DNA of 48,226 nucleotides from Pseudomonadota bacterium (lineage in GTDB: Bacteria > Pseudomonadota > Gammaproteobacteria > Xanthomonadales > Xanthomonadaceae): the NCBI GenBank assembly GCA_023399815.1, contig JAEWOJ010000135.1, positions 1 through 48,226 on the forward strand. Direction: 5' to 3'. The position numbers were made by a program, and so were the translations under genes. The stretch's first letter is position 1. Each line of letters starts with the position of its first letter. The notes under the pieces are model-generated. The model did not search any database. It was not told the DNA's origin and saw only the letters and a list, made by a program, of their open reading frames with translations. Shown one piece after another: positions 21,050 through 29,694 of the stretch.

Positions 21050-23473
21050 ATGAAGACCAGCGCTTTACGCAACGCCATTTCCATCGCCCTGTGCGCCACC
21101 CTTTCCGGCACGGCCGGAATGGCGCTGGCCCAGGAAGCCGCAACGGACGCATCCCGCTCGACCGGGAAACAGGAAGAGGAGGGGGCAGGGCAGGCCGGCA
21201 CGACCACCGCCGGCCGAGCATCGAAGGCCGCAGCGCGAACGGAGCCGGCGGCGACCGAGCTCGAGACGGTGACCGTCACCGGCACGCGCATCCGCGGCGG
21301 CACGACGCCTTCGCCGGTGATCACGATTGGCAGCGAGCAGATCCGGCAGGAGGGGTTCACCGATCTGGGCGAAGTCATCCGCGGCGTGCCGCAGAACTTC
21401 AACGGCGGGCAGAATCCGGGCGTGGGAAGTGGTGGTTTCTCCGGCGCCGGTATCGCAAACCAGAACATCACGGGGGGCTCGGCATTGAATCTGCGCGGCC
21501 TCGGGCCGGACGCCACGCTGACACTGCTCAACGGTCGCCGCATGGCCTACAGCGGCTTTGCCCAGGCGGTGGATATCAGTGCGATTCCCGTGGATGCGGT
21601 GGAGCGGGTCGAGATCGTGGCTGACGGAGCATCCGCCATCTATGGGTCCGATGCCGTCGGCGGTGTGGGCAACGTGATCCTGAAGCGGGACTATGAGGGC
21701 GCGATGGTGAGTAGTCGCTATGGCCGCACCAGCGATGGTGGTTTGACGACGCGCGAGTACACGCTGACGGCAGGTACCTACTGGGAGAGTGGTGGGTTGA
21801 TCGCCGCCTATCGGGATGCGTCCGTCGATCCGATCTATGCGGCGCAGCGTGACTACACGGCGCATCTGGGGCCACCGACGACGATCTATCCCGGCAGCAA
21901 GCAGCGCAGCGGCATGTTGAGCGCGCACCAGGCACTGGGCGAGCGGGTGGAACTGCATCTGGATGCGCTCAGAAGCCGGCGCGATCAGCGCTATTACTAC
22001 GACTATCTGGGCATCAACCGCCTGACGCCGCAGACCACGACCTCGCTGGTGTCGCCCAGTGTCGAACTGCTGCTGCCCGGCGACTGGGCACTGTCGCTTG
22101 GGGGCGCCTGGGCCAGGGACGAGCACGATGAGCGCCAGGTACGTGAAAACCCGGCGACGGGCACGACCACACCGGTGGTCAACGACTGCTACTGCAACGA
22201 AAGCCGGACGTACGAGTTGGGCATCGAAGGGCCACTGCTTGCATTGAAGGCGGGTGACCTGCGCCTGGCGGCGGGCGCGGGGTACAGGACGAACACCTTC
22301 AGGCAGTACAGCCTGGCGACCGGCGCCGCGGCCATGCGGGGCAGGGAGAGCGCCCGGTTCGCGTATGCGGAAATCGATGTGCCGCTCGTCGGGGTCGATC
22401 AGGAGATTGCCGGAGTGCAGAGGCTGTCCCTGACCGCGGCGGTGCGCGGCGAGGACTACAGCAGCTTCGGCAGAGTCGCCACGCCCAAGATCGGATTGAT
22501 CTACGGCCCCAGTGCCGACTTCACGGCGAAGGTTTCCTGGGGCAGGTCCTTCAAGGCGCCGACACTGTTGCAGATCAATCAGGGCCAGGTGGCGCAGCTC
22601 AGCTTTCCACGCAATTTCGGTGGCACCGGTTACGCCAGCGAGGACATGGCGCTCGTGGTCGGCGGCGGCAATCCCGACCTGGAACCCGAGCGCGCCCGGA
22701 CCTGGACGGCCTCCCTGGCGTACCACCCCGAAGCGTTGCCAAACCTGGAGATGGAGCTGTCGGGATTCAATATCGACTACACCGACCGTGTGGTACAGCC
22801 GATCACCAACTACGGCCGGGCGATGAACACTCCCGCCTTGGCACAATTCATCACCTACCAGCCGTCGGCAGAGGAACTGCAGCGGATCCTCTCGGTCGCC
22901 CGGTTCTACAACTTCACCGGCGTTGCTTATGACCCCGATTCGGTGGTCGCCATCATTCGCGGCAACTACGTCAATGTCGCGCGGCAGAAGATCAAGGGCA
23001 TGGACCTGTCGGGCGAATACCGCTTCGATCTCGATACCGGGCGGCTTACGGTACGTGGCGCTGGCACGTGGCTGGACAGCACGCAGCAGAGCACGGCGAT
23101 GCAGGCGCCTTTCGATCTGTCGGGCACGCTTTTCAACCCGGCCAGGTTCAACGGGCGGATGGGCGTGGTGTGGGAGCAGGGAGGCTTCACCACCTCGGCG
23201 TTCGCCAACCATGCCGGCGGAGTGACCAATCCAGCGGATCGGCGGAAGACGGCGTCGTTCACCACCTTCGATGCGACGCTCCGCTATGCCGTCGGACGAA
23301 ATGGCGGCGCGTGGTCGGGTTTCGCCGTGACGCTGTCCGCGCAGAACCTGTTCAACCGCGCGCCTCCGCTCTACACGCCCAACGACTATGCGGAATACGC
23401 CCTGCCTTATGACGCGACCAATTACTCGGCAATCGGTCGTTTCGTGAGCCTTGCCATCTCCAAGCATTTCTGA
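21050..23473 (+). CDS. TonB-dependent receptor of the lasso peptide locus
   Basis: An 807-residue outer-membrane receptor. The signal peptide ends at GMALAQ (about residue 27), followed by a low-complexity Ala/Gly/Glu spacer and the TonB-box-like ELETVTVTGTRIRGG near residues 70-84. The plug includes IRQEGFTDLGEVIRGVPQNF, LNLRGLGPDATLTLLNGRR and VERVEIVADGASAIYGSDAV, typical of catecholate/peptide receptors; the C-terminus ends in an aromatic residue (AISKHF). Start 21050 has AAAGGA upstream. It is 7 bases before the isopeptidase gene, so the two form an operon. Uptake of the lasso peptide, possibly with bound metal, is inferred from this pairing, which recurs in isopeptidase-type clusters. 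Confidence 0.9.
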   Translation: MKTSALRNAISIALCATLSGTAGMALAQEAATDASRSTGKQEEEGAGQAGTTTAGRASKAAARTEPAATELETVTVTGTRIRGGTTPSPVITIGSEQIRQEGFTDLGEVIRGVPQNFNGGQNPGVGSGGFSGAGIANQNITGGSALNLRGLGPDATLTLLNGRRMAYSGFAQAVDISAIPVDAVERVEIVADGASAIYGSDAVGGVGNVILKRDYEGAMVSSRYGRTSDGGLTTREYTLTAGTYWESGGLIAAYRDASVDPIYAAQRDYTAHLGPPTTIYPGSKQRSGMLSAHQALGERVELHLDALRSRRDQRYYYDYLGINRLTPQTTTSLVSPSVELLLPGDWALSLGGAWARDEHDERQVRENPATGTTTPVVNDCYCNESRTYELGIEGPLLALKAGDLRLAAGAGYRTNTFRQYSLATGAAAMRGRESARFAYAEIDVPLVGVDQEIAGVQRLSLTAAVRGEDYSSFGRVATPKIGLIYGPSADFTAKVSWGRSFKAPTLLQINQGQVAQLSFPRNFGGTGYASEDMALVVGGGNPDLEPERARTWTASLAYHPEALPNLEMELSGFNIDYTDRVVQPITNYGRAMNTPALAQFITYQPSAEELQRILSVARFYNFTGVAYDPDSVVAIIRGNYVNVARQKIKGMDLSGEYRFDLDTGRLTVRGAGTWLDSTQQSTAMQAPFDLSGTLFNPARFNGRMGVVWEQGGFTTSAFANHAGGVTNPADRRKTASFTTFDATLRYAVGRNGGAWSGFAVTLSAQNLFNRAPPLYTPNDYAEYALPYDATNYSAIGRFVSLAISKHF

Positions 23474-23480
23474 GGTCGTC

Positions 23481-25640
23481 ATGGGCATGCTGGAATTACG
23501 GGCGCGCCACATGGCGTCGGGCCTGCGGATGCGCGCGTGCAGGGTTGCCGTGGGATGGGGCCTGTCGCTGGCGATGTTGGCGTTGGTTGGTCTATGGATG
23601 CCGGTACAGGCGCAGGCATCCTCGCCTCGGCAGTTGCTGGAGATGGCGGATTTCGGGCCGCCCGTAGTCTCGCCGGATGGACGCCGCGTCGCGTTCCGCA
23701 TCGAGCGCGCGTCCATCGAGCGTAATACGTATGACACGGTCTGGTATGTGCAGGACCTGATGGATGAAGCCGAGCCTCGCCGTGTGGCGGATGGCGGCGT
23801 GCCGCTGCGCGATGCGGCGGGCGTCAGCCTGCCTGCAACACCTGTCTGGTCGCCGGATGGACGCTGGATCCTCTACATCGCATTGATGGACGGAAAAATC
23901 GACGTATGGCGTGCCGCGGTGGATGGCTCGGGCGCCGAGCCGTTGACGTCCGATGCCGCCGATGTCCGCGATTTCACGTTGGGCGCCGACGGCCAGCGCC
24001 TGCTCTACCGGGTCGGTGCCACGCGCGAGGAAGTGATCGCCGCCGAGCAGGCCGAGTATGACCGGGGGATCCGCATCGACAAACAGGTGCCCATCGGCCA
24101 GGGCCTGTTCCGATCCATCAATATCGAGGGGCGATGGGCGACGCAGCGCTTTGCAGGCATGTGGTTCGGCCGCGCCTCGCTGCTGGCCGATGCGCCGGAG
24201 TACTGGAAGGCCATCGATCTTGCGGACCTGAAACGGTCGGACCTGCCGGCTTCATATCAGCCGCCGCGCCCACTTGCCGCGCCCGATCTTCCTGCTGGAT
24301 TGCCCGATCCATGGAAGTTGGCATTCGAGTCCGCTACCGGACGCATCGCCTTGCTGACCCGCGTGGGCGATGCCGGTGGCCTGCGGGATGCGCCAGGTGT
24401 GCAATTGAGCATGTTGCCGGGCAGGAAGAGTCACCGGTCCGTCGTTTGCGCGTCGGAAATGTGCGTCGCGCGGGCCATCACCGGCATCCAGTGGCGGCCA
24501 CGGAGCGACGAAGTGCTGTTCACCGTGACCGACCCCGACGAGGGGCATGCGCAATCGATCTTCCGGTGGAACGTGAACAGCGGTGCGGTATACCCGGTGG
24601 TGCGTGCCCGAGGATTGGTCAATGGCGGGCGTGACCGTTTCAGCAGCTGCGGCGCTTCGGCCGCTGCATTGGCCTGCATCACCGCCGACGCGAACCAGCC
24701 ACCGCGGCTGGAGCGCATCGATCTGGACAGCGGCCGCCGGCAGGTACTGTTCGCTCCCAACGCCGCCCTGGCAGAGAGCATGTCGGCGGCTCCGGCACGC
24801 CTGCTGCGTTGGATGGATACGGGAGGGCAGGTATTCACCGGGCAGTTCTTCCAGGCGCGTCCAGTGCGCGGCATGCCACCACCGTTGTTCGTGACGTACT
24901 ACCACTGCTCCGGATTCCTGCGCGGCGGCGTAGGCGACGAATGGCCGTTGGCGTCGTTGGCGGAACAGGGAGTCTCCGCGCTCTGCATCAACAACCCGCC
25001 GGGGTATCCGGTTGATGCGGTCGAACGCTACGAACGGGCTCTTTCGGGCATCAGGAGCGCCATTGACCTGCTGGCTTCGGAAAGAAGGGTGGACCCTGCC
25101 AGGGTTGGCATGGGGGGTCTCAGTTTCGGTAGCGAAGTGACGTTGTGGACTGCCAGCCACAGCGATCTTCTCGCCGCGGCGTCGATCACTTCACCGGCAA
25201 TCGAGCCCAACTATTACCTGTTCAACACCTTGCGTGATGATGCCTTTTTCGACGAATTGCGGAAGTCCTGGGGGCTTGGCGCACCGGAAGAGACCCCCGA
25301 GCGCTGGCGGGTCCTTTCCCCGACACATCGCGTGGAGCATTTCCAGGCGCCCATCCTGTTCCAGATGCCGGAGCAGGAGTATCTGTACTCCCTGGGTATC
25401 GCGCTGCCCTTGGTGCGTGCGCAGCGCGCCGACCTCTACGTGTTTCCGAACGAACCGCACCAGAAGTTCCAACCCAGGCACAAGCTGGCCGCCTATGAGC
25501 GGAACCTGGATTGGTTCCGGTTCTGGCTTCAGGGGCATGAGGATGCGCATCCGGCCAAGGCGGACCAGTACGCCTGCTGGCGACGGATGCGTACCGCGAT
25601 GGCGGGGCGAGGGAAGGACGGTCGCCCGGATGATCCTTAA
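23481..25640 (+). CDS. Lasso peptide isopeptidase (Atxe2-like, S9 family)
   Basis: A 719-residue prolyl-oligopeptidase-fold hydrolase. A signal-like hydrophobic segment (GLSLAMLALVGLWMPVQAQA) suggests export to the periplasm. Residues 55-450 form a beta-propeller (VSPDGRRVAF, WSPDGRWILY repeats); the rest is an alpha/beta hydrolase with nucleophile Ser548 in GLSFGSE, His660 in FPNEPHQKF, and acid Glu631 or Glu633 in QMPEQEYLYS, matching the Ser-Glu-His triad of Atxe2 rather than the usual Asp. Such enzymes cut the isopeptide bond of threaded lasso peptides and linearise them. ATG 23481 follows TGAGG. Its last bases overlap the stop of the convergent C gene. Confidence 0.93.
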   Translation: MGMLELRARHMASGLRMRACRVAVGWGLSLAMLALVGLWMPVQAQASSPRQLLEMADFGPPVVSPDGRRVAFRIERASIERNTYDTVWYVQDLMDEAEPRRVADGGVPLRDAAGVSLPATPVWSPDGRWILYIALMDGKIDVWRAAVDGSGAEPLTSDAADVRDFTLGADGQRLLYRVGATREEVIAAEQAEYDRGIRIDKQVPIGQGLFRSINIEGRWATQRFAGMWFGRASLLADAPEYWKAIDLADLKRSDLPASYQPPRPLAAPDLPAGLPDPWKLAFESATGRIALLTRVGDAGGLRDAPGVQLSMLPGRKSHRSVVCASEMCVARAITGIQWRPRSDEVLFTVTDPDEGHAQSIFRWNVNSGAVYPVVRARGLVNGGRDRFSSCGASAAALACITADANQPPRLERIDLDSGRRQVLFAPNAALAESMSAAPARLLRWMDTGGQVFTGQFFQARPVRGMPPPLFVTYYHCSGFLRGGVGDEWPLASLAEQGVSALCINNPPGYPVDAVERYERALSGIRSAIDLLASERRVDPARVGMGGLSFGSEVTLWTASHSDLLAAASITSPAIEPNYYLFNTLRDDAFFDELRKSWGLGAPEETPERWRVLSPTHRVEHFQAPILFQMPEQEYLYSLGIALPLVRAQRADLYVFPNEPHQKFQPRHKLAAYERNLDWFRFWLQGHEDAHPAKADQYACWRRMRTAMAGRGKDGRPDDP

Positions 25641-27376
25641 TGCTGGTGGCGGATCCAGTTCTCGATCATGCACAGGTCGAAAATCCGCATGAAGGAGGTA
25701 TCGCGCGGTGGCAGAACCGTGTTGAAGAAACATTCCAGGGCATCGGGATCCAGCAACCCATGTGCCTGCAGGTGACCACCCAGAAGGTAGTCACGCAGGA
25801 GAGGCTTCCTGCGTTGGTAGATCGCGCCGAAGTAGCCCATGAAGCTGCCTTTGCTGCGGCGTTCGAGCACGTCGCGCGGCAGGCGGTCGGCGAATGCCTG
25901 CCGGGCCAGCGCGCGGTTCCTGCCACCGGCGATCCACATCCAGCTGGGCGCCTTGAGGCATGCCTCCATGACAGGCTGCGACAGCAGGGGCAGACGCAGC
26001 CAATGCGTGGATCCACGCGGGGCGCCGTCCCGGAACACCTGTGTTCCCGCCAGGTCGGCGATACGTTCCTGATCGCCAGGCAATGTCCCGGATGGAGCAT
26101 CGAACCAGGGGTGGCGGTCGAGTTCGGGGACCGCGATGGAAGGGGCGAGCAGCGAGGTGTCGGCCCTGAACGGCACTCTCGCGCCGCGTCGCAGCTTCCT
26201 GAGTGCCAACCGTCCAGCTTTCCAGCAGGTACATCCATGCAATGTGGACAGATCCTGCACCGCACCCAGCCCACCCCTCAGGCCACGCTCCCTGAAGGCA
26301 TCCGCGGCAGGAGCGGCGCCTGCCGCATAGCAGAAGACGGTGTCGCCGCCACCTCCCGAGAAGAAGCTGGCAGTGCCGTGCTGGCGGGCGGCCGAGGCCA
26401 TGGCTTCATGGGATACGTATTGCAGGACCGACATGCGCGGTTTGGGCGTCCGGACCGGAGGAGGAAAGTCGAAGCGGGCGTTCTCGAAACCGAGTTGCTC
26501 CGTGTGCAGCTGGACGCCGAGCGCTTCCGCCACCAGGCCGGCGTAGCGCCGTTCATCGGCGCCGGGTACGGGTGTGACGAGCGTGCTGCACGCGATCTGC
26601 GCCTCTGTTCCCTGCAGGCTGGCGGCAACAATGGAGGAATCCAGTCCGCCCGAGAGTTCCACGAGAACGGACTTGTCCGTACGCGCCCAGGTCGTGCCCA
26701 CGGTTATGATCGCCTCCCGGATTTCGGCGGCGGCCGTACCTGCGTCGTCGTGTCTGTAGCCATTGGATGCGAATGTCCAGGGCGACCAGTCCTCGCGGAC
26801 CGTCATGGCCGATCCACGCAGCACCAGCGAACAACCCGGCAGTAGTTCGCTGACGCCGGCGAGTCCGGTACGTGCAGTGTTGACATGGGGATATGCCAAT
26901 GACTGGGCGATGAAGCGCCAATCGATCTGCCCGCCATGCAGGCCGAGTCCTTCCGCCAACGAACTGTCCGAGGTGATGAAGCCGGTGCCTTGTCCGAATG
27001 CATGGATGCAGGGGACGCCGCCGGAAGGCTCGCGCAGGATCTCGAGTTCCGGCATGGGACCGGGTGCTGCCTGGATCAGCAGGTACTCGCCCCAGTAGTG
27101 CGTCAGTAGATATTCGGCAAGGTGCCTGGCATCGGTCTGTTCCGGAAGATCGCACGACTGGGCTGGCCTGCCGTCGCGGAAGAAGATATGGCCGATCACC
27201 ACACCTCCCGGAATGACCATCGTTGGCGTCTCCGATGAAGCGAAGAGGCTGATCGGGCCCGTCATCGGTATGGTGCGCATGCCACGGGAATCAAGGAAGG
27301 CGGCTTGCGCGTCGGAAACGCGCGGCGCGATACGCGAAGGCCGGGTATCCACCAGCGCGATGTAGTGGTAACCCAT
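25637..27376 (-). CDS. Lasso peptide cyclase (C protein, asparagine-synthetase-like)
   Basis: A 579-residue asparagine synthetase B homologue. The N-terminal region (1-200) resembles a glutaminase domain but begins MGYHYIALVD without the Cys2 nucleophile, as in lasso cyclases that need no glutamine. The synthetase domain has the ATP pyrophosphatase loop SGGLDSS at 242-248 and SGGGGDTVF around 360. It adenylates the ring-forming acidic side chain and closes the macrolactam with the new N-terminal amine. The start at 27376 overlaps the B stop by one base (TGATG), so the two are coupled. Upstream in-frame codons would overlap the B gene and are rejected. Confidence 0.93.
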   Translation of the reverse strand: MGYHYIALVDTRPSRIAPRVSDAQAAFLDSRGMRTIPMTGPISLFASSETPTMVIPGGVVIGHIFFRDGRPAQSCDLPEQTDARHLAEYLLTHYWGEYLLIQAAPGPMPELEILREPSGGVPCIHAFGQGTGFITSDSSLAEGLGLHGGQIDWRFIAQSLAYPHVNTARTGLAGVSELLPGCSLVLRGSAMTVREDWSPWTFASNGYRHDDAGTAAAEIREAIITVGTTWARTDKSVLVELSGGLDSSIVAASLQGTEAQIACSTLVTPVPGADERRYAGLVAEALGVQLHTEQLGFENARFDFPPPVRTPKPRMSVLQYVSHEAMASAARQHGTASFFSGGGGDTVFCYAAGAAPAADAFRERGLRGGLGAVQDLSTLHGCTCWKAGRLALRKLRRGARVPFRADTSLLAPSIAVPELDRHPWFDAPSGTLPGDQERIADLAGTQVFRDGAPRGSTHWLRLPLLSQPVMEACLKAPSWMWIAGGRNRALARQAFADRLPRDVLERRSKGSFMGYFGAIYQRRKPLLRDYLLGGHLQAHGLLDPDALECFFNTVLPPRDTSFMRIFDLCMIENWIRHQH

Positions 27377-28056
27377 CAGACTTTCCTGATCGGAGTGTGA
27401 GCCATGACATTGCCCACGGTGTCGTTGAGGACCCAGTCTTCCATCTGCACCCAGCAGTGCGCAGCGAAGGGCGTATGCGTGACGCCGAAGACGAGATTGG
27501 AAAATGCCCGTCGGCGTGCCAGGAATCTCACCATGGCGATGGAGTCCAACAGGCAGGAGGTTTCGATAGGCACGTATCGACGTGCCTGCCTGAACATGTC
27601 CGCGCACCTCAGCAGGTGCTGCATCCGGAGTGGGTCATGCGGGGAAGATGCCCCTGCCGTTCTGCGATGGCGATATGTCACCAATCCGGTAACGATGTCT
27701 CGAAGCGACTGCGTCTTCATCCGTACTCGCGTCGAACATACCGTGGCGGCCACGTCCAGCAGTGTGAGGGCATGAATGCGCGATGCAGCGGGGGCGTGCT
27801 CAACTGCGCTCATGGAGGGCGCCGCGATCGCTGGTGCGGGACTCTCCGGTGTCGCCTCCGGCGTGGGAATCAGGATGCTGCGTTGTACCAGGCTGCGAAC
27901 GTCCGTCTCGGGCGGCTCTCCGCCTTGCAGGCAGGTGAGAAGAGTCTGCTCCAGTTGCCTGGACACACGGAAGTACCGGTCCGCGTCCAGGTCCAGGAAG
28001 ATCAGGCCGCCATCGATCTGGCAGCATGAAAGGCCATCGCGCAGTCGATAGTGCAT
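27376..28056 (-). CDS. Lasso peptide B protein (RRE plus leader peptidase fusion)
   Basis: A 226-residue fused B protein. Residues 1-65 form a PqqD-like RiPP recognition element (GLIFLDLDADRYFRVSRQLE) that binds the precursor leader. After a Pro/Ala-rich linker (65-92) comes the transglutaminase-like leader peptidase with catalytic Cys168 (ETSCLLDSIAM), His200 (FAAHCWVQ) and Asp212 (VLNDTVGNV). It removes the leader from the precursor. The single-chain form is typical of proteobacterial clusters, where actinobacteria have two separate genes. The ribosome binding site GGAGGGG is strong. A hairpin separates it from the precursor gene 51 bases upstream. Confidence 0.94.
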   Translation of the reverse strand: MHYRLRDGLSCCQIDGGLIFLDLDADRYFRVSRQLEQTLLTCLQGGEPPETDVRSLVQRSILIPTPEATPESPAPAIAAPSMSAVEHAPAASRIHALTLLDVAATVCSTRVRMKTQSLRDIVTGLVTYRHRRTAGASSPHDPLRMQHLLRCADMFRQARRYVPIETSCLLDSIAMVRFLARRRAFSNLVFGVTHTPFAAHCWVQMEDWVLNDTVGNVMAHTPIRKV

Positions 28057-28076
28057 GAGCGCCCCTCCATGAAGTG

Positions 28077-28102
28077 GGAGGCGCGTCTTTCGACGCGCCT
28101 CC
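28077..28102 (-). terminator. Hairpin between precursor and B gene
   Basis: A perfect 11-bp stem GGAGGCGCGTC / GACGCGCCTCC closed by a GAAA tetraloop on the minus strand, 5 bases after the precursor stop. There is no T run, so it likely acts as a partial terminator or 3'-stabiliser that keeps precursor mRNA in excess over the processing genes, an arrangement known from other proteobacterial lasso clusters. Confidence 0.75.
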
Positions 28103-28107
28103 GCTGC

Positions 28108-28248
28108 TTACTCCTCGGAAATGCCGGTGCCGATTTCGAGCCCCATGGCTTCACCGGGCTTGAAAACGCCTCCCAGCGTCTCCACGCTGGCGACACCGAG
28201 CACGATCACGTCTTCCGCATTGGTACGGTTGGTTTCGTTCGTGTCCAT
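28108..28248 (-). CDS. Lasso peptide precursor (A peptide)
   Basis: A 46-residue peptide. The leader (1-25) begins MDTNETNRTNAED and carries VIVLGVASVETL, giving the LG-x5-T spacing recognised by B proteins and the required penultimate Thr24. The core would be residues 26-46: it starts GGVFKPGEAMG and ends LEIGTGISEE. Gly1 and Glu8 of the core have exactly the spacing for an 8-residue macrolactam ring, leaving a 13-residue tail with Met10, Leu12, Glu13 and Ile14 as candidate plug positions. AGGAG lies 8 bases before the ATG. It is directly upstream of genes B and C on the same strand, which makes the assignment firm despite its size. Ring size and C-terminal trimming are predictions. Confidence 0.9.
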   Translation of the reverse strand: MDTNETNRTNAEDVIVLGVASVETLGGVFKPGEAMGLEIGTGISEE

Positions 28249-28266
28249 CTCTCTGTCTCCTACGGT

Positions 28267-28292
28267 CATGTCATGGAGGTTTCCATGACATG
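28267..28292. promoter_or_regulatory. Perfect palindrome upstream of the lasso precursor
   Basis: Arms CATGTCATGGA / TCCATGACATG, 11 bp each with a 4-base centre, 18 bases upstream of the precursor ATG. Beyond it lies a very AT-rich stretch (28310-28360) with TTGCAA as a possible -35 and A/T-rich -10 candidates, so the palindrome would sit at or just after the transcription start. An operator, plausibly for the adjacent GntR protein, or a 5'-UTR hairpin are both possible. Confidence 0.6.
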
Positions 28293-28475
28293 GGCAGCGT
28301 AGGAGGCGTGAATTTTTATTTTCAAATAATTATTGAATTGCAATCCGATAATTATCCGGAGCCGTGATCGATTTTTTGAAAGAGCCTGTTCAGCAATGGG
28401 TGGCTCCCGCGCCGCCCGCAGGTGATGAATGGGAAAAATCGATGCTTCCTGCCCGGTGAAACAGGCCAGGCCGAT

Positions 28476-29084
28476 TCACTGCAGGTGATCGCTCATCATG
28501 GCCACGATGCACGGCACGAGTTTCTTGCGGCGTTCGTAATAGGCATGCAGGGCCGCTCTCAGGGCCGGGATGTCGCGCTCCTGCCAATGCCGGGTCAACC
28601 CGGAGAGTTCCGCGTGGGCATGCTCGATCAGGTCCCGCTTGGTGTGCCGGACCGGCGCCAGCCTGTCGTTGGCCAGCAATACCGCCTGCTGCAACGAGCG
28701 GTGCGGGATTGCATGGGCGATCGCATCGAACAACTGCCAAGTCAGCTTCGCGCCGTCGTCGCCAGCGTCAGGTTCCTGCTGCGCGGAAGCAGGCGTGAAG
28801 CCGATATCGCATGCCATCGACAGCAGGCGTTGCATCCAGTCGTAGAGGTCGCGCAGGCCGACTTCGTTCGGCAGCGGGACGTGCAGTCCGTTGCGGGCAT
28901 GGTCGTCGACCAGCCGCTCGCCGACCAGGCGTGAGAGGGCGAGCCGGACAGGGGTAGCGCTGGTGCGGAATTCCATGGCCAGCGTCGTCGGGTCGATCCG
29001 TTGCCCCGGCAGATGATCTCCCGACCGTAGCGCTTGCCGGATCTGTCCATAGAGAAACGCACTCTTTGAGTGGCTCGCACTCAT
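28476..29084 (-). CDS. GntR-family regulator of the lasso locus
   Basis: A 202-residue regulator. Residues 8-75 form the GntR winged helix (AFLYGQIRQALRSGDHLPGQ, RTSATPVRLALSRLVGERLV). The C-terminal part is an all-helical FCD-like domain (YDWMQRLLSMACDIGF; HAELSGLTRHWQERDIPALR) that in relatives binds small acids or metals. AAGGAG lies 8 bases before the ATG. It is encoded in the same direction just upstream of the precursor promoter region, 227 bases away, and is the natural candidate for controlling the A-B-C operon. The effector is unknown. Confidence 0.88.
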   Translation of the reverse strand: MSASHSKSAFLYGQIRQALRSGDHLPGQRIDPTTLAMEFRTSATPVRLALSRLVGERLVDDHARNGLHVPLPNEVGLRDLYDWMQRLLSMACDIGFTPASAQQEPDAGDDGAKLTWQLFDAIAHAIPHRSLQQAVLLANDRLAPVRHTKRDLIEHAHAELSGLTRHWQERDIPALRAALHAYYERRKKLVPCIVAMMSDHLQ

Positions 29085-29439
29085 GGCGGAACTCCTTTTC
29101 TGCGTACGGCGGTCTTCCCTGGGGCGGATAATACTGGAAGCGTTTGGGCGCGGAAAAATGTGCGCGCGTCCTCAAGATGATGCCGCTTGCCGAAAAGAAT
29201 GTACCGCAGCGCGTGGGCAATATCCGTGGCTTCGGGCTTTGCCGCTATTCCGGCTCCGCATTCCGGCGGGCGCCAGCGGCCAGGCACTGGCTGCCTTTCC
29301 GCTCTCCCGTGAGGACGTCCACCCGCTTCGCGCACGGTCATCTTTGTGCCCGCCGCCACCACGGAACAGCTACGTCGCGCTAACCGGCATCGGCGGAAGG
29401 TGGCGCCTGCGGCATGTGCCGCGTCGTGGAGACGCCTCG
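29085..29439. other. Intergenic region without a convincing gene
   Basis: About 355 bases between the GntR gene and the next plus-strand gene. Several overlapping short open frames exist on both strands but none has a ribosome binding site plus a protein-like composition. It must hold the divergent promoters, none of which is clear by eye. Confidence 0.35.
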
Positions 29440-29625
29440 ATGACCAGCAACCAGAACCGACATCGGACCGACCAGGTGCAGCAGCAACCGCGCCCCGGCG
29501 TGGAGGATCAGCGTCGCACCAATCCGGCGCGGCAGGCCTCGCGCACCGAACCCAGCCACCAGAAGGACATGCACGACCAGCGCATGCTGGACAGGGAGCA
29601 GGGCGAGGATGATCCGCGCGATTGA
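29440..29625 (+). CDS. Small, highly hydrophilic hypothetical protein
   Basis: A 61-residue protein almost devoid of hydrophobic residues, rich in Gln, Arg, Asp and His (MTSNQNRHRTDQVQQQPRPG at the start, ending EQGEDDPRD). Such composition suggests a disordered, stress-type or hydrophilin-like protein. GGAG precedes the ATG by 9 bases. The next gene is 69 bases downstream in the same direction. No family recognised; the regular hydrophilic composition supports a real gene. Confidence 0.55.
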   Translation: MTSNQNRHRTDQVQQQPRPGVEDQRRTNPARQASRTEPSHQKDMHDQRMLDREQGEDDPRD

Positions 29626-29694
29626 ATCTCCGTCGGCAGGCGGACGCGGTGCGCTTCGCCCGCCGACGACGCGGCCGACGAAGGAGGCAACGCC

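Noticed and set aside
21065..23737. 890-residue open frame opposite the lasso-associated receptor
   Set aside because: Shadow of the receptor gene; no domain or start signal.
20690..29084. ABC exporter (D gene) for the lasso peptide
   Set aside because: No ABC transporter is encoded in the locus; isopeptidase-type clusters usually lack one.
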